Shown here piece after piece: positions 1-5,199 of a stretch of 5,650 nt of DNA; position 1 is the first letter of the stretch; every line of letters starts with the position of its first letter. The stretch lies in assembly GCA_002309275.1 (NCBI GenBank), contig DBXL01000008.1:1-5650 (forward strand). Direction: 5' to 3'. The notes under the pieces were generated by a model. The model saw only the letters and a program-made list of their open reading frames with translations, searched no databases and was not told the DNA's origin. The position numbers and the translations under genes were made by a program. The stretch comes from Ruminococcaceae bacterium UBA1213. GTDB lineage: Bacteria; Bacillota; Clostridia; Oscillospirales; Acutalibacteraceae.

Positions 1-600
1 TATATGTGGTCGGGCAATCTCAAGGCAATTGTTATCGTTACGGTGGCGGCATTGGTAGCCGTAGGCGTGAGCGTCATGCTGAAGCCCTATGTAGCCGACA
101 GATTCAGAGTGATCGGAAATGTCTTTGAATATTCCGACGGCAAGGGCTATCAGCAGTCAAGGGCGTTGGTATTCGGTGCAAGCGGCGGATTTTTCGGCTT
201 GGGGATCGGCAACGGCAATCTGCGTTATATACCCATATCGGAAAGCGATCTGATGTTCAGTACGATGAGTGAGGAAACGGGTTTATTTAATGTTCTGATC
301 CTTGTCAGTGCAATTGCAGGGCTTGTTTTATATGCGAGATCCGTCACGGTCAAAAGCCGTTCCGTATTCTATTCGATGGCAGCGTGTGCGGCAAGCGGAC
401 TGCTTTTGTTTCAGGCGGCTCTGCATATATTCGGCGGTCTTGGCATCATACCCATGACGGGTTTGACACTGCCGTTTCTGAGCTACGGCGGTACAAGCAT
501 GATGGCTTGCTGGGGACTTCTTGCATTTATCAAATCGGCTGATGAAAGGACTTTTTACAGAATGAAGCCCAAAGCAAAAAGAGGTGAAGTGCTTATATGA
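1..600 (+). CDS. FtsW/RodA/SpoVE family peptidoglycan glycosyltransferase, C-terminal part
   Basis: Partial gene: the frame is open from base 1 and about 199 C-terminal residues are visible, roughly half of a typical 370-400 aa protein. SEDS proteins are multi-pass membrane enzymes that polymerise lipid II into glycan strands outside the membrane. Seen here (first visible residue Tyr = 1): a hydrophobic helix at about 8-28, a loop with QQSRAL and GGFFGLGIGNG, then YIPISESDLMFSTMSEETG. The Asp in ESD (codon 247-249) lines up with the essential loop Asp of FtsW/RodA. Further helices follow at about 96-112, 123-145 and 167-178. The family signature MTGLTLPFLSYGGTS is at about 152-166, followed by a basic tail. 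The stop overlaps the start of the downstream penicillin-binding protein by 4 bp (ATGA), the usual SEDS-class B PBP pairing. Whether it serves division, elongation or sporulation cannot be decided from this fragment. Confidence 0.93.
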   Translation, partial: YMWSGNLKAIVIVTVAALVAVGVSVMLKPYVADRFRVIGNVFEYSDGKGYQQSRALVFGASGGFFGLGIGNGNLRYIPISESDLMFSTMSEETGLFNVLILVSAIAGLVLYARSVTVKSRSVFYSMAACAASGLLLFQAALHIFGGLGIIPMTGLTLPFLSYGGTSMMACWGLLAFIKSADERTFYRMKPKAKRGEVLI

Positions 601-1976
601 ATACCATTAAAAAAAGGTCAAATATCATACTTATTTTGACGATAGCATTTTTTGCGGGACTTCTTTATCACACAGTCAATATATTTGTCAATGCGGGGGA
701 CTGGGTAATCAATCTGAGGAATCTGCATTTGACTGCGGCAGGCAACCTGGACTATGCAGGAACGATATATGACAGAAACGGTAAAGTGCTTGCATACAGC
801 AGCGATGGTGAAAGATTCTATAATGATGATGAAAGCGTCAGAAAAGCCTGTCTGCACGTTGTAGGCGATGACAGTACAGTGAATTTGTACAACTCCATAC
901 AAAATATATACCGTTCAGAGCTTATCGGATATAATTTTCTTTTTTCATTCGGAATGCCGAAAAATCTGAGAAAGGGAAATGATATAACTCTCACCATAGA
1001 CGTGAATCTGCAAAAAGCGGCTTATGAAGCTTTAGGCGACAGAAAGGGTGCTGTATTTTTCTATAATTATATAACCGGTGAAGTGGTATGCATGGTAAGC
1101 ACGCCTGCATATGACCCTGAAAATATACCCCCAAATATGAAAGAAGATGAAGCTTATGACGGTGTATATATTAACCGTGTTTTTTCGGGATTGTATTCAC
1201 CCGGCTCTACCTTCAAGCTTATCACAGCGGCGGCAGGTCTTGAAAATATCAAAGATGTAGAAAAAGTTGTCTATCACTGCACCGGACATGATGAAATAGG
1301 CGGTGAGAACATCAACTGTGAATTTGCTATGGGAAACGTGGACCTTACGGGAGCAATCGTATATTCCTGCAACTGCTATTTCGGACATCTTGCCAGTGAT
1401 TTGGGCAGATTTGCTATGACAAGACAGGCGGAAAAAATGGGCTTCAATAAAAACATCACATTTGACGGCTTTGAGTCTGCCAAAAGTGTATATAGTGTAT
1501 TTGACCTGAATGAAAATGAATTTGCATGGTCGGGAGTGGGACAGGCAAACGTGCTTGAAACACCTGTGAATGTTGCAATGATTTCAGCGGCAATCGCAAA
1601 CGGCGGTACTCCCATCAATCCGCATATTGTAAGCGGCATAAGCAACAGTGATTATGAACCCCCTCAGACTTTCGGAGATAACATGATGAGTCCCCAAACT
1701 GCCGATAAAATTGCAAGTATGATGGATAGTGCCGTATATCTGAATTACGGTAAGGGCAGATTCAGCAGTAATCTGGATGTATGTGCCAAAACAGGTACAG
1801 CGGAAGTGGCAGACGGAGAACCTCATGCATGGATAACAGGCTTCTGCAAAAATGAAGAATGTCCCCTTGCATTTGCCGTTGTCATAGAAAACGGCGGTTC
1901 GGGTTACAGTGAGGCTATACCCGTAGCGGCAGCAGTCCTTAATGAAGCGGAACAGAATTTATATAACAGTGACTAA
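597..1976 (+). CDS. Class B penicillin-binding protein (peptidoglycan D,D-transpeptidase)
   Basis: Complete gene of 459 aa. It cross-links peptide stems of peptidoglycan on the outer face of the membrane and is expected to partner the overlapping FtsW/RodA-type polymerase. An N-terminal signal anchor lies at about residues 9-31. A short pedestal follows with the motif AGTIYDRNGKVLA (54-66), where class B PBPs have RG-type IYDRNG. The transpeptidase domain spans about 130-450 and carries all three penicillin-binding motifs: SxxK as S204-T-F-K207, SxN as S257-C-N259, and KTGT at 398-401. At 459 aa it is short for the class, with a reduced N-terminal region much like the compact PbpA proteins encoded next to FtsW in actinobacteria and many clostridia. 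The ATG overlaps the upstream stop; a GAGGTGA ribosome binding site lies at 581-587, 9 nt before it. Family is certain; division versus elongation or sporulation role is not. Confidence 0.94.
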   Translation: MNTIKKRSNIILILTIAFFAGLLYHTVNIFVNAGDWVINLRNLHLTAAGNLDYAGTIYDRNGKVLAYSSDGERFYNDDESVRKACLHVVGDDSTVNLYNSIQNIYRSELIGYNFLFSFGMPKNLRKGNDITLTIDVNLQKAAYEALGDRKGAVFFYNYITGEVVCMVSTPAYDPENIPPNMKEDEAYDGVYINRVFSGLYSPGSTFKLITAAAGLENIKDVEKVVYHCTGHDEIGGENINCEFAMGNVDLTGAIVYSCNCYFGHLASDLGRFAMTRQAEKMGFNKNITFDGFESAKSVYSVFDLNENEFAWSGVGQANVLETPVNVAMISAAIANGGTPINPHIVSGISNSDYEPPQTFGDNMMSPQTADKIASMMDSAVYLNYGKGRFSSNLDVCAKTGTAEVADGEPHAWITGFCKNEECPLAFAVVIENGGSGYSEAIPVAAAVLNEAEQNLYNSD

Positions 1977-1979
1977 AAG

Positions 1980-2017
1980 AAAAGCAGTCAGTATCTCAAA
2001 ATACTGACTGCTTTTTT
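1980..2017. terminator. Bidirectional rho-independent terminator between convergent operons
   Basis: A 15-bp stem (core AAGCAGTCAGTAT, 1982-1994, pairing with 2001-2013) closes a 6-nt loop, CTCAAA. A T-run at 2012-2017 follows on the + strand. The upstream A-rich stretch at 1975-1983 supplies the T-run for the - strand. It starts 4 bp after the PBP stop and ends 2 bp before the stop of the convergent ATPase subunit gene, so it probably ends both transcripts. Confidence 0.92.
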
Positions 2018-2018
2018 C

Positions 2019-2639
2019 TCAATCTTCAATTTTCCTTGCCTTGATGACTTTAAGACGAGAGAATTCTTCTCTGTCTTTTTCATCGAGTGCATCTGTGATA
2101 AATTTCACGGTTTCCTCAAATCTGGGTATCATGATATTTTTGAGTGCATTGGCACGTTTCTGCGTTTTTTTGATAGCGTCTGCAAGGCGGTAAACACTGT
2201 TTTCTACTTCTGCAAGGTCTGCCGTGAGCCTTTTGACCTCCCTGAAACACATATAAGCTTCATCAAAATTTTCATTTGTCGAGCCGAGTCCGTAAAATAT
2301 CCCCTTTTCCTCCATGCTTTCATCTATTGTGACTATCGGAATTTCCACTCCCATAACACTCCTGTAGGAAAGTTTCAGGGAATTATCTGTAGGAATGGTT
2401 TTTGCAAGGTCGTCTATGTATCCCAAAGTGATATTTGCCTTTTGGAGTGCAAGATAAGCCTTACTGTATGTCACATCAATTTTATCCTGTATTTCTGCCG
2501 CTCTGTCAATCAGCGTCATCATTTCCCTGACAAGTATATTTCTTTTCTTGTCGAGAAGTTCATAACCATTCTTTGCCAGTGCGAGCGACTTTTTGAAAGT
2601 CATTAAATTGCCTTTTGTAGGCACTGCCTGTACTGCCAT
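2019..2639 (-). CDS. ntpD: V-type ATP synthase/ATPase subunit D
   Basis: About 206 aa, the normal length for subunit D, the central rotor-stalk protein that sits inside the A3B3 catalytic head of V/A-type ATPases and couples ATP turnover to ion movement through the membrane ring. The family N-terminus is recognisable (VPTKGNLMTFKKSLALAKNG, then LLDKKRNIL). Long N- and C-terminal helices of coiled-coil character (about 10-70 and 135-195) flank a less regular middle, and the tail is short and basic (KVIKARKIED). I chose the ATG at 2637-2639 because the GGGAG ribosome binding site lies 10 nt upstream; a GTG at 2646-2648 is only 1 nt from it. The gene is last in a - strand operon, 18 nt after rsmE. 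No other ATPase subunit gene is in the window, which is odd because V-ATPase subunits are usually clustered. Confidence 0.9.
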   Translation of the reverse strand: MAVQAVPTKGNLMTFKKSLALAKNGYELLDKKRNILVREMMTLIDRAAEIQDKIDVTYSKAYLALQKANITLGYIDDLAKTIPTDNSLKLSYRSVMGVEIPIVTIDESMEEKGIFYGLGSTNENFDEAYMCFREVKRLTADLAEVENSVYRLADAIKKTQKRANALKNIMIPRFEETVKFITDALDEKDREEFSRLKVIKARKIED

Positions 2640-2649
2640 AGCATTCACT

Positions 2650-2654
2650 CTCCC
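2650..2654 (-). promoter_or_regulatory. Ribosome binding site deciding the ntpD start
   Basis: On the - strand the sequence reads AAAGGGAGAG. GGGAG is 10 nt before the ATG at 2639 but only 1 nt before the in-frame GTG at 2648, so translation should begin at the ATG, giving MAVQAVPTKGN, the expected family N-terminus. Confidence 0.75.
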
Positions 2655-2657
2655 TTT

Positions 2658-3380
2658 TTATTCAAGATTTCCTGTATGGAACATGATAATTGAAAGTGCC
2701 GTCAAAGGTGCGGTTTCTGCCCTTAAAATGCGTTTGCCGAGAGTAGCCGTCACTGCACCGTGATTTTCCAGAATTTCCACTTCATTTTCTCCGAAACCGC
2801 CCTCACAGCCTGTAAATACAGCAATTTTTTTATCAGAGGGTGTAATTATCTCTTTTAAGGGCTTTCCTCCGCCCTCGTAAAACATGATTGTCCTGTCGAA
2901 ATTTCCGAGCATTTCGCCGGCTTCCTTCAGCTCGATTATATCATGCACTTCGGGTATTATCCCACGTCTTGACTGCATGGCTGCCTGATAAGCGATTTTT
3001 TGATAACGCTGTTGTTTCTTTGCAGCCGATTTTATATCAGGTCGTGATATGCAGCGGGCAGTCAGAACAGGTACTATTGCATGAACACCCAGCTCAACCG
3101 ATTTTTGAATGACCGTTTCCATTTTATCGCCCTTTGTGAGAGCTGCAAAAAGTGTCACTTCCACTGTCGGCTCATTCATGCATTCATTTTCACTGACCAC
3201 TCTCACCTGTACGCCGTCAGATGTGATTCTCTCTATTTTGCAGAGATGTTCTGTTTGATTCCTGTCGCATATCGTGATAACCTCACCGACGGACATTCTC
3301 AGAGATTTTGTTATATGTACGGCATCCTCACCTGTAATAAGATGAGTCTGCCCGATACTTTCCGCAAAAAACCATTCCAT
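2658..3380 (-). CDS. rsmE: 16S rRNA (uracil1498-N3)-methyltransferase RsmE
   Basis: Complete at 240 aa, typical for RsmE, a cytoplasmic SPOUT-fold enzyme that methylates N3 of U1498 in 16S rRNA of the 30S subunit using S-adenosylmethionine. An N-terminal PUA-like RNA-binding region covers about residues 1-70 (HITKSLRMSVGE near 22-33). The methyltransferase domain holds the family motifs ALTKGDKMETVIQKSVELGV (80-99), QAAMQSRRGIIPEV (132-145), TGCEGGFGENEVE (190-202) and LGKRILRAETAPLTAL (214-229); the last two form the knotted cofactor site. One oddity: the usual GPEGG loop reads GCEGG (191-195). The gene starts 10 nt after the stop of the upstream membrane-protein gene and ends 18 nt before the ntpD ATG, so the three are probably co-transcribed. 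Its own ribosome binding site is weak (GGAG about 13 nt upstream), hinting at coupling to upstream translation. Confidence 0.95.
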   Translation of the reverse strand: MEWFFAESIGQTHLITGEDAVHITKSLRMSVGEVITICDRNQTEHLCKIERITSDGVQVRVVSENECMNEPTVEVTLFAALTKGDKMETVIQKSVELGVHAIVPVLTARCISRPDIKSAAKKQQRYQKIAYQAAMQSRRGIIPEVHDIIELKEAGEMLGNFDRTIMFYEGGGKPLKEIITPSDKKIAVFTGCEGGFGENEVEILENHGAVTATLGKRILRAETAPLTALSIIMFHTGNLE

Positions 3381-3390
3381 TTTTCCGAAT

Positions 3391-3927
3391 TCACTCCGTT
3401 ATTTCATTTTCTGCTGTGCATACAACCGCTTTATTTTGTCTTGCAAGCTTTCTGATAATGGTATTTCTAAGTTTCTGAAGCCTGAAACGGTTGTATCTCT
3501 GTATGAAGATGAAAGGCACGTTTCCCGCAACCGTTGCAAACGACAGTATAACAGATACTTCTGTAATTCCATTTATCCCAAACAGCACTACTGCAAATGC
3601 ACAGTTCATTTTGTGATTCCACTCTCCCCGACACGTTTCCAAAATAAACCTGTCGAGATATTCTATTGAAACATCTTCAATATGCTCTTTGGAAAAGCCG
3701 TCTTTTCCGATATGCTGTGGCAGAGTGTCTTTCCACTTGTTGATTTTCAGAACGTCACTGTAAAATTTTCCGCCACGCTCCCATTTATGACAGCGGTACA
3801 TTTTTCTTTGCGGAGAAAATATACAGTTGTCCAGAGAGATGCATACAAACAATACTGCATAGTGCCATACTACACCGAAAATGAAGTTGATGAAGAAAGC
3901 ATTTACAGCAGACTGCTCTTTAAGCAT
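3391..3927 (-). CDS. Membrane protein resembling CrtO (glycosyl-4,4'-diaponeurosporenoate acyltransferase) family
   Basis: 178 aa, first gene of the - strand operon with rsmE and ntpD. Seen: a hydrophobic N-terminal segment (about 10-32); a loop with KWERGGKFY (48-56) and KINKWKDTLP (61-70); a polar motif ETCRGEWNH (97-105); two further hydrophobic stretches (about 108-119 and 124-142); then NVPFIFIQRYNRFRL (136-150) and a basic C-terminal tail. This order (WKD-LP, ET-R-E--H, P---IQRYNR-RL) matches my recollection of the small CrtO-type acyltransferase family, named for staphyloxanthin synthesis in Staphylococcus. No other carotenoid gene is visible, so the real substrate here may be a different glycolipid or envelope component; that is inference. 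The start is well supported by AGGGGG at 3936-3941, 8 nt before the ATG. Family call is from motif memory, not a search. Confidence 0.6.
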   Translation of the reverse strand: MLKEQSAVNAFFINFIFGVVWHYAVLFVCISLDNCIFSPQRKMYRCHKWERGGKFYSDVLKINKWKDTLPQHIGKDGFSKEHIEDVSIEYLDRFILETCRGEWNHKMNCAFAVVLFGINGITEVSVILSFATVAGNVPFIFIQRYNRFRLQKLRNTIIRKLARQNKAVVCTAENEITE

Positions 3928-3948
3928 AAAGCATTCCCCCTCGCTTAT

Positions 3949-3980
3949 ATTATAGTATTTTTTTACAACAAAATTGTTAA
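3949..3980 (-). promoter_or_regulatory. Probable promoter of the CrtO-like/rsmE/ntpD operon
   Basis: On the - strand TTAACA (3975-3980) is followed after 17 nt by TACTAT (3952-3957); an overlapping TATAAT (3949-3954) would sit 20 nt from the same -35. The region is A/T-rich and lies just upstream of the AGGGGG ribosome binding site of the first gene. The choice of -10 is uncertain. Confidence 0.5.
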
Positions 3981-4017
3981 TAAATTATGAACAAAAGGCT
4001 TTGGAAAAGCAAAAAAC

Positions 4018-4047
4018 TTGTTATTATATGTATATGTGTAGTATAAT
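4018..4047 (+). promoter_or_regulatory. Probable promoter of the cinA-type gene
   Basis: TTGTTA (4018-4023), an 18-nt spacer and a perfect TATAAT (4042-4047) lie 33 nt before the ATG of the amidohydrolase gene. A GAAAGGG ribosome binding site at 4065-4071 is 8 nt from that ATG. This promoter is divergent from the one serving the - strand operon, about 40 bp away. Confidence 0.6.
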
Positions 4048-4079
4048 ATAAACATGATATTTAAGAAAGGGCTGATAGC

Positions 4080-4577
4080 ATGGAAAAAGAGTTTCTTACG
4101 GAAGATTTGCCGAAAAAGCTTGTTGAGCTTCTCAAAGAAAAGGGACTGAAAGTGTCAACGGCTGAAAGTCTGACAGGCGGACTTGTTTCAAAGAGGATAA
4201 CGGAAATTTCGGGAGCGTCACAAATATTTGAATGCGGAGTATGCTCGTACTCCAACAGGATAAAACATGAAATTCTGGGAGTGCCGAGTGAAGTGCTGGA
4301 AAAGTACACGGAGTACAGTGCAGAAACGGCTGTGGAAATGGCAAAGGGAATCAGACGTTTATCGGGTGCGGATATAGGCATATCGACAACAGGCATGGCA
4401 GGACCGACAGGCGATAATGTAGGACTGGTCTATATCGGTATCAGTACAGAAAAAAATACTTTTGCCAAAGAACTGCATTTATCAGAGGGCTTGCCCGATG
4501 AAAGAGAAAAAATACGTTTTCTTGCGTCATGCTATGCCCTGTACTACGCACTTGAAGAAATTGAAAATGGAAAATAG
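4080..4577 (+). CDS. pncC: CinA C-terminal-domain protein, nicotinamide-nucleotide amidohydrolase (PncC type)
   Basis: 165 aa, the full length of a stand-alone CinA C-terminal domain without the molybdopterin-binding domain of long CinA proteins. The family hydrolyses nicotinamide mononucleotide to nicotinate mononucleotide and ammonia in the cytoplasm, recycling NAD. Seen: AESLTGGLVSKRIT (28-41) with Ser30 as likely nucleophile, YSNRIKHEILGVP (57-69) with Tyr57 and Lys62 as likely partners (the Ser-Lys spacing of 32 fits what I recall of the E. coli enzyme), YSAETAVEMAKGIR (79-92), and the glycine loop GISTTGMAGPTGDNVGLVYIG (100-120, motif TGMAGPTG). The family usually has GIAGP; Met replaces Ile here. 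The gene has its own promoter and terminator, so it is probably monocistronic. PncC activity is the best guess for a stand-alone domain, but many homologues are untested. Confidence 0.9.
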   Translation: MEKEFLTEDLPKKLVELLKEKGLKVSTAESLTGGLVSKRITEISGASQIFECGVCSYSNRIKHEILGVPSEVLEKYTEYSAETAVEMAKGIRRLSGADIGISTTGMAGPTGDNVGLVYIGISTEKNTFAKELHLSEGLPDEREKIRFLASCYALYYALEEIENGK

Positions 4578-4589
4578 AAAAAACATGAA

Positions 4590-4631
4590 CGGAACATATA
4601 CCATGAAAAGTATTTGTTCCGCTGTTTTTTT
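4590..4631 (+). terminator. Rho-independent terminator of the cinA-type gene
   Basis: CGGAACA (4590-4596) pairs with TGTTCCG (4615-4621). Inner pairing of ATAC with GTAT shortens the 18-nt loop. Seven T follow at 4625-4631. It begins 12 bp after the stop codon. Its 3' arm and T-run recur exactly at 5287-5303. Confidence 0.8.
4615..4631 (+). repeat. Direct repeat, left copy (terminator 3' arm)
   Basis: TGTTCCGCTGTTTTTTT, identical to 5287-5303 in the same orientation, 672 bp away. Both copies are followed by CAAAAA, directly here and after ATG in the right copy. The pair brackets the promoter-leader-array-terminator module. Confidence 0.8.
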
Positions 4632-4640
4632 CAAAAACTG

Positions 4641-4669
4641 TTGACAAAAATTTATAAATAGTGTATAAT
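4641..4669 (+). promoter_or_regulatory. Perfect-consensus sigma-70/sigma-A promoter upstream of the CRISPR leader
   Basis: TTGACA (4641-4646), exactly 17 nt, TATAAT (4664-4669): both boxes match the consensus at all 12 positions. Transcription should begin near 4676 and run into the leader and the CRISPR array. It starts 9 bp after the preceding terminator's T-run, so it is insulated from cinA transcription. No conventional gene lies downstream on this strand, so the array and leader are the likely products. Confidence 0.88.
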
Positions 4670-4718
4670 GATTTCGCAATGGTATCCGAAACGGTTCGCA
4701 CTCCTGTAAACAAGCCAA

Positions 4719-4754
4719 AAATTGCGATTTTAGTAAAAATTCAAATCACAATTT
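4719..4754 (+). other. Hairpin in the CRISPR leader
   Basis: AAATTGCGATTT (4719-4730) pairs with AAATCACAATTT (4743-4754) at 11 of 12 positions, with one C-A mismatch, closing a 12-nt loop. No T-run follows, so it is not a terminator. It could be an RNA structure or a DNA protein-binding site; the near-palindrome would also suit a dimeric regulator. Confidence 0.4.
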
Positions 4755-4781
4755 CCGTAATTTAATGGAGGTTCGCCTAAA

Positions 4782-4829
4782 ATGCCGTATGGTGCATTGA
4801 AAAGTCCCATGATAAACGGATTTTTTTAG
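4782..4829 (+). CDS. Possible 15-residue leader peptide ORF
   Basis: ATG to TAG encodes MPYGALKSPMINGFF. GGAGG at 4767-4771, 10 nt before the ATG, is the best ribosome binding site in the intergenic block, and a perfect promoter lies upstream. I do not recognise the peptide. It has no signal sequence or obvious domain. The 14-bp inverted repeat that recurs beyond the array overlaps its codons 5-9, so the coding look could be a by-product of that repeat. Without conservation data this remains a candidate only. Confidence 0.25.
   Translation: MPYGALKSPMINGFF
4795..4808 (+). repeat. Inverted repeat, left copy
   Basis: CATTGAAAAGTCCC, the exact reverse complement of 5137-5150. It lies within the possible leader peptide ORF, 37 bp before the first CRISPR repeat. 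Confidence 0.75.
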
Positions 4830-4845
4830 CATATTTAAGGGTACT

Positions 4846-5141
4846 GTCACAACTCACACGCCCCATAGGGGACGAAACCTCTGAGGAGATAATAAATGTA
4901 ATCGCTGTATTTATATTACAACCCGCACGCCCCATAGGGGACGAAACATGATACCATCTCCAAATTTCATACATCTTTTCGTCACAACTCACACGCCCCA
5001 TAGGGGACGAAACGAGTTTGAACTGCATATACTGATAATCCGCCTGATTACAACCCGCACGCCCCATAGGGGACGAAACTATGCTCAAAATATCGGAATC
5101 CTCTCTCGCTTTAATTACAACCCGCACGCCCCATAGGGGAC
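4846..5141 (+). CRISPR. Small orphan CRISPR array, type III-A-like repeats, 5 repeats and 4 spacers
   Basis: Repeats of 33 bp are at 4846-4878, 4915-4947, 4981-5013 and 5047-5079; a truncated 28-bp one is at 5114-5141. Spacers are 36, 33, 33 and 34 bp and all different. All repeats share CACGCCCCATAGGGGAC, and the four full ones continue with GAAAC. CCCC-ATA-GGGG forms a short hairpin, leaving GACGAAAC as a likely 8-nt crRNA handle. This resembles the 3' end of type III-A repeats (GGGGACGAGAAC in Staphylococcus epidermidis, GGGGACGGAAAC in Streptococcus thermophilus CRISPR2). Such repeats guide Csm complexes that cut RNA and signal through Cas10. The + orientation is supported by the handle, by the upstream promoter and by the degenerate repeat lying at the far end. 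The 5' part has two variants: GTCACAACTCA in repeats 1 and 3, ATTACAACCCG in 2, 4 and 5. No cas gene is in the window, so Cas6 and Csm would have to act in trans. Confidence 0.88.
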
Positions 5142-5150
5142 TTTTCAATG
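5137..5150 (-). repeat. Inverted repeat, right copy, at the truncated last CRISPR repeat
   Basis: GGGACTTTTCAATG, the exact reverse complement of 4795-4808. Its first five bases are the GGGAC of the last CRISPR repeat; where the other repeats continue with GAAAC this one continues with the inverted-repeat sequence. The junction therefore replaces the crRNA handle. Confidence 0.75.
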
Positions 5151-5171
5151 TGCAATGTGCAATTAGCAATG
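5146..5171 (+). repeat. Short tandem heptamer run after the array
   Basis: CAATG is followed by TGCAATG, TGCAATT and AGCAATG, i.e. a degenerate 7-bp tandem repeat built on GCAAT. It directly abuts the truncated last CRISPR repeat. It may be the end of a dispersed intergenic repeat family; copy number in the genome cannot be seen from here. Confidence 0.55.
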
Positions 5172-5199
5172 GTACTTTGCAGGAAGTTTGAGAAAAAGT

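Larger units (their letters stand above)
4670..4845 (+). other. Transcribed leader region of the CRISPR array
   Basis: A 176-bp A/T-rich stretch between the consensus promoter and the first repeat. It holds a hairpin at 4719-4754, a ribosome binding site with a possible 15-codon ORF (4782-4829), the left copy of a 14-bp inverted repeat, and two copies of GGTTCGC (4693-4699, 4770-4776). Its position at the end opposite the truncated repeat, with the promoter, fits a CRISPR leader. The leader role is inference. Confidence 0.5.

Noticed and set aside
618..1826. - strand open frames opposite the penicillin-binding protein gene
   Set aside because: They are fully covered by a gene with all three catalytic motifs intact, and have Cys/Ile-rich shadow composition.
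2640..2648. GTG start three codons upstream for the ATPase subunit D gene
   Set aside because: The GGGAG site is 1 nt from this GTG but 10 nt from the ATG at 2639, and the ATG gives the expected N-terminus.
3081..3990. Several + strand open frames opposite rsmE and the CrtO-like gene
   Set aside because: They overlap well-supported - strand genes, lack ribosome binding sites and show no recognisable family; they are antisense shadows.
4441..4718. Short ORFs on both strands over the end of the cinA-type gene and its terminator
   Set aside because: They run through the terminator hairpin and the promoter and have no supporting ribosome binding site or family likeness.
4679..4765. 28-codon ORF starting about 3 nt after the predicted transcript start in the leader
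   Set aside because: It has no ribosome binding site, would have to be translated leaderless, and its codons coincide with the leader hairpin. I see no evidence of coding.
4948..5136. 62-codon open frame on the + strand across the array
   Set aside because: It is made of spacers 2-4 and repeats only, and has no ribosome binding site.
4846..5141. Array read on the - strand as type I-C (GTTTCGTCCCC-TATGGGG-CGTG)
   Set aside because: There is a loose likeness to I-C repeats, but the I-C ending GTGGATTGAAAY is not present, the variable end would then fall on the crRNA handle, and the promoter and the truncated terminal repeat favour the + orientation.
4846..5141. Cas13d-type array, known from Ruminococcus
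   Set aside because: Cas13d repeats are about 36 nt and end in a TYTRAAAC-type tail after a longer stem; these are 33 nt and end in GACGAAAC, and no large HEPN effector is in the window.
4777..5169. 130-codon open frame on the - strand with a repeated SSPMGR motif
   Set aside because: It is the CRISPR array read backwards: repeat-spacer units of 66-69 bp are mostly multiples of three, so the frame stays open and the repeat translates as SSPMGR-GC. It starts with TTG and has no ribosome binding site.
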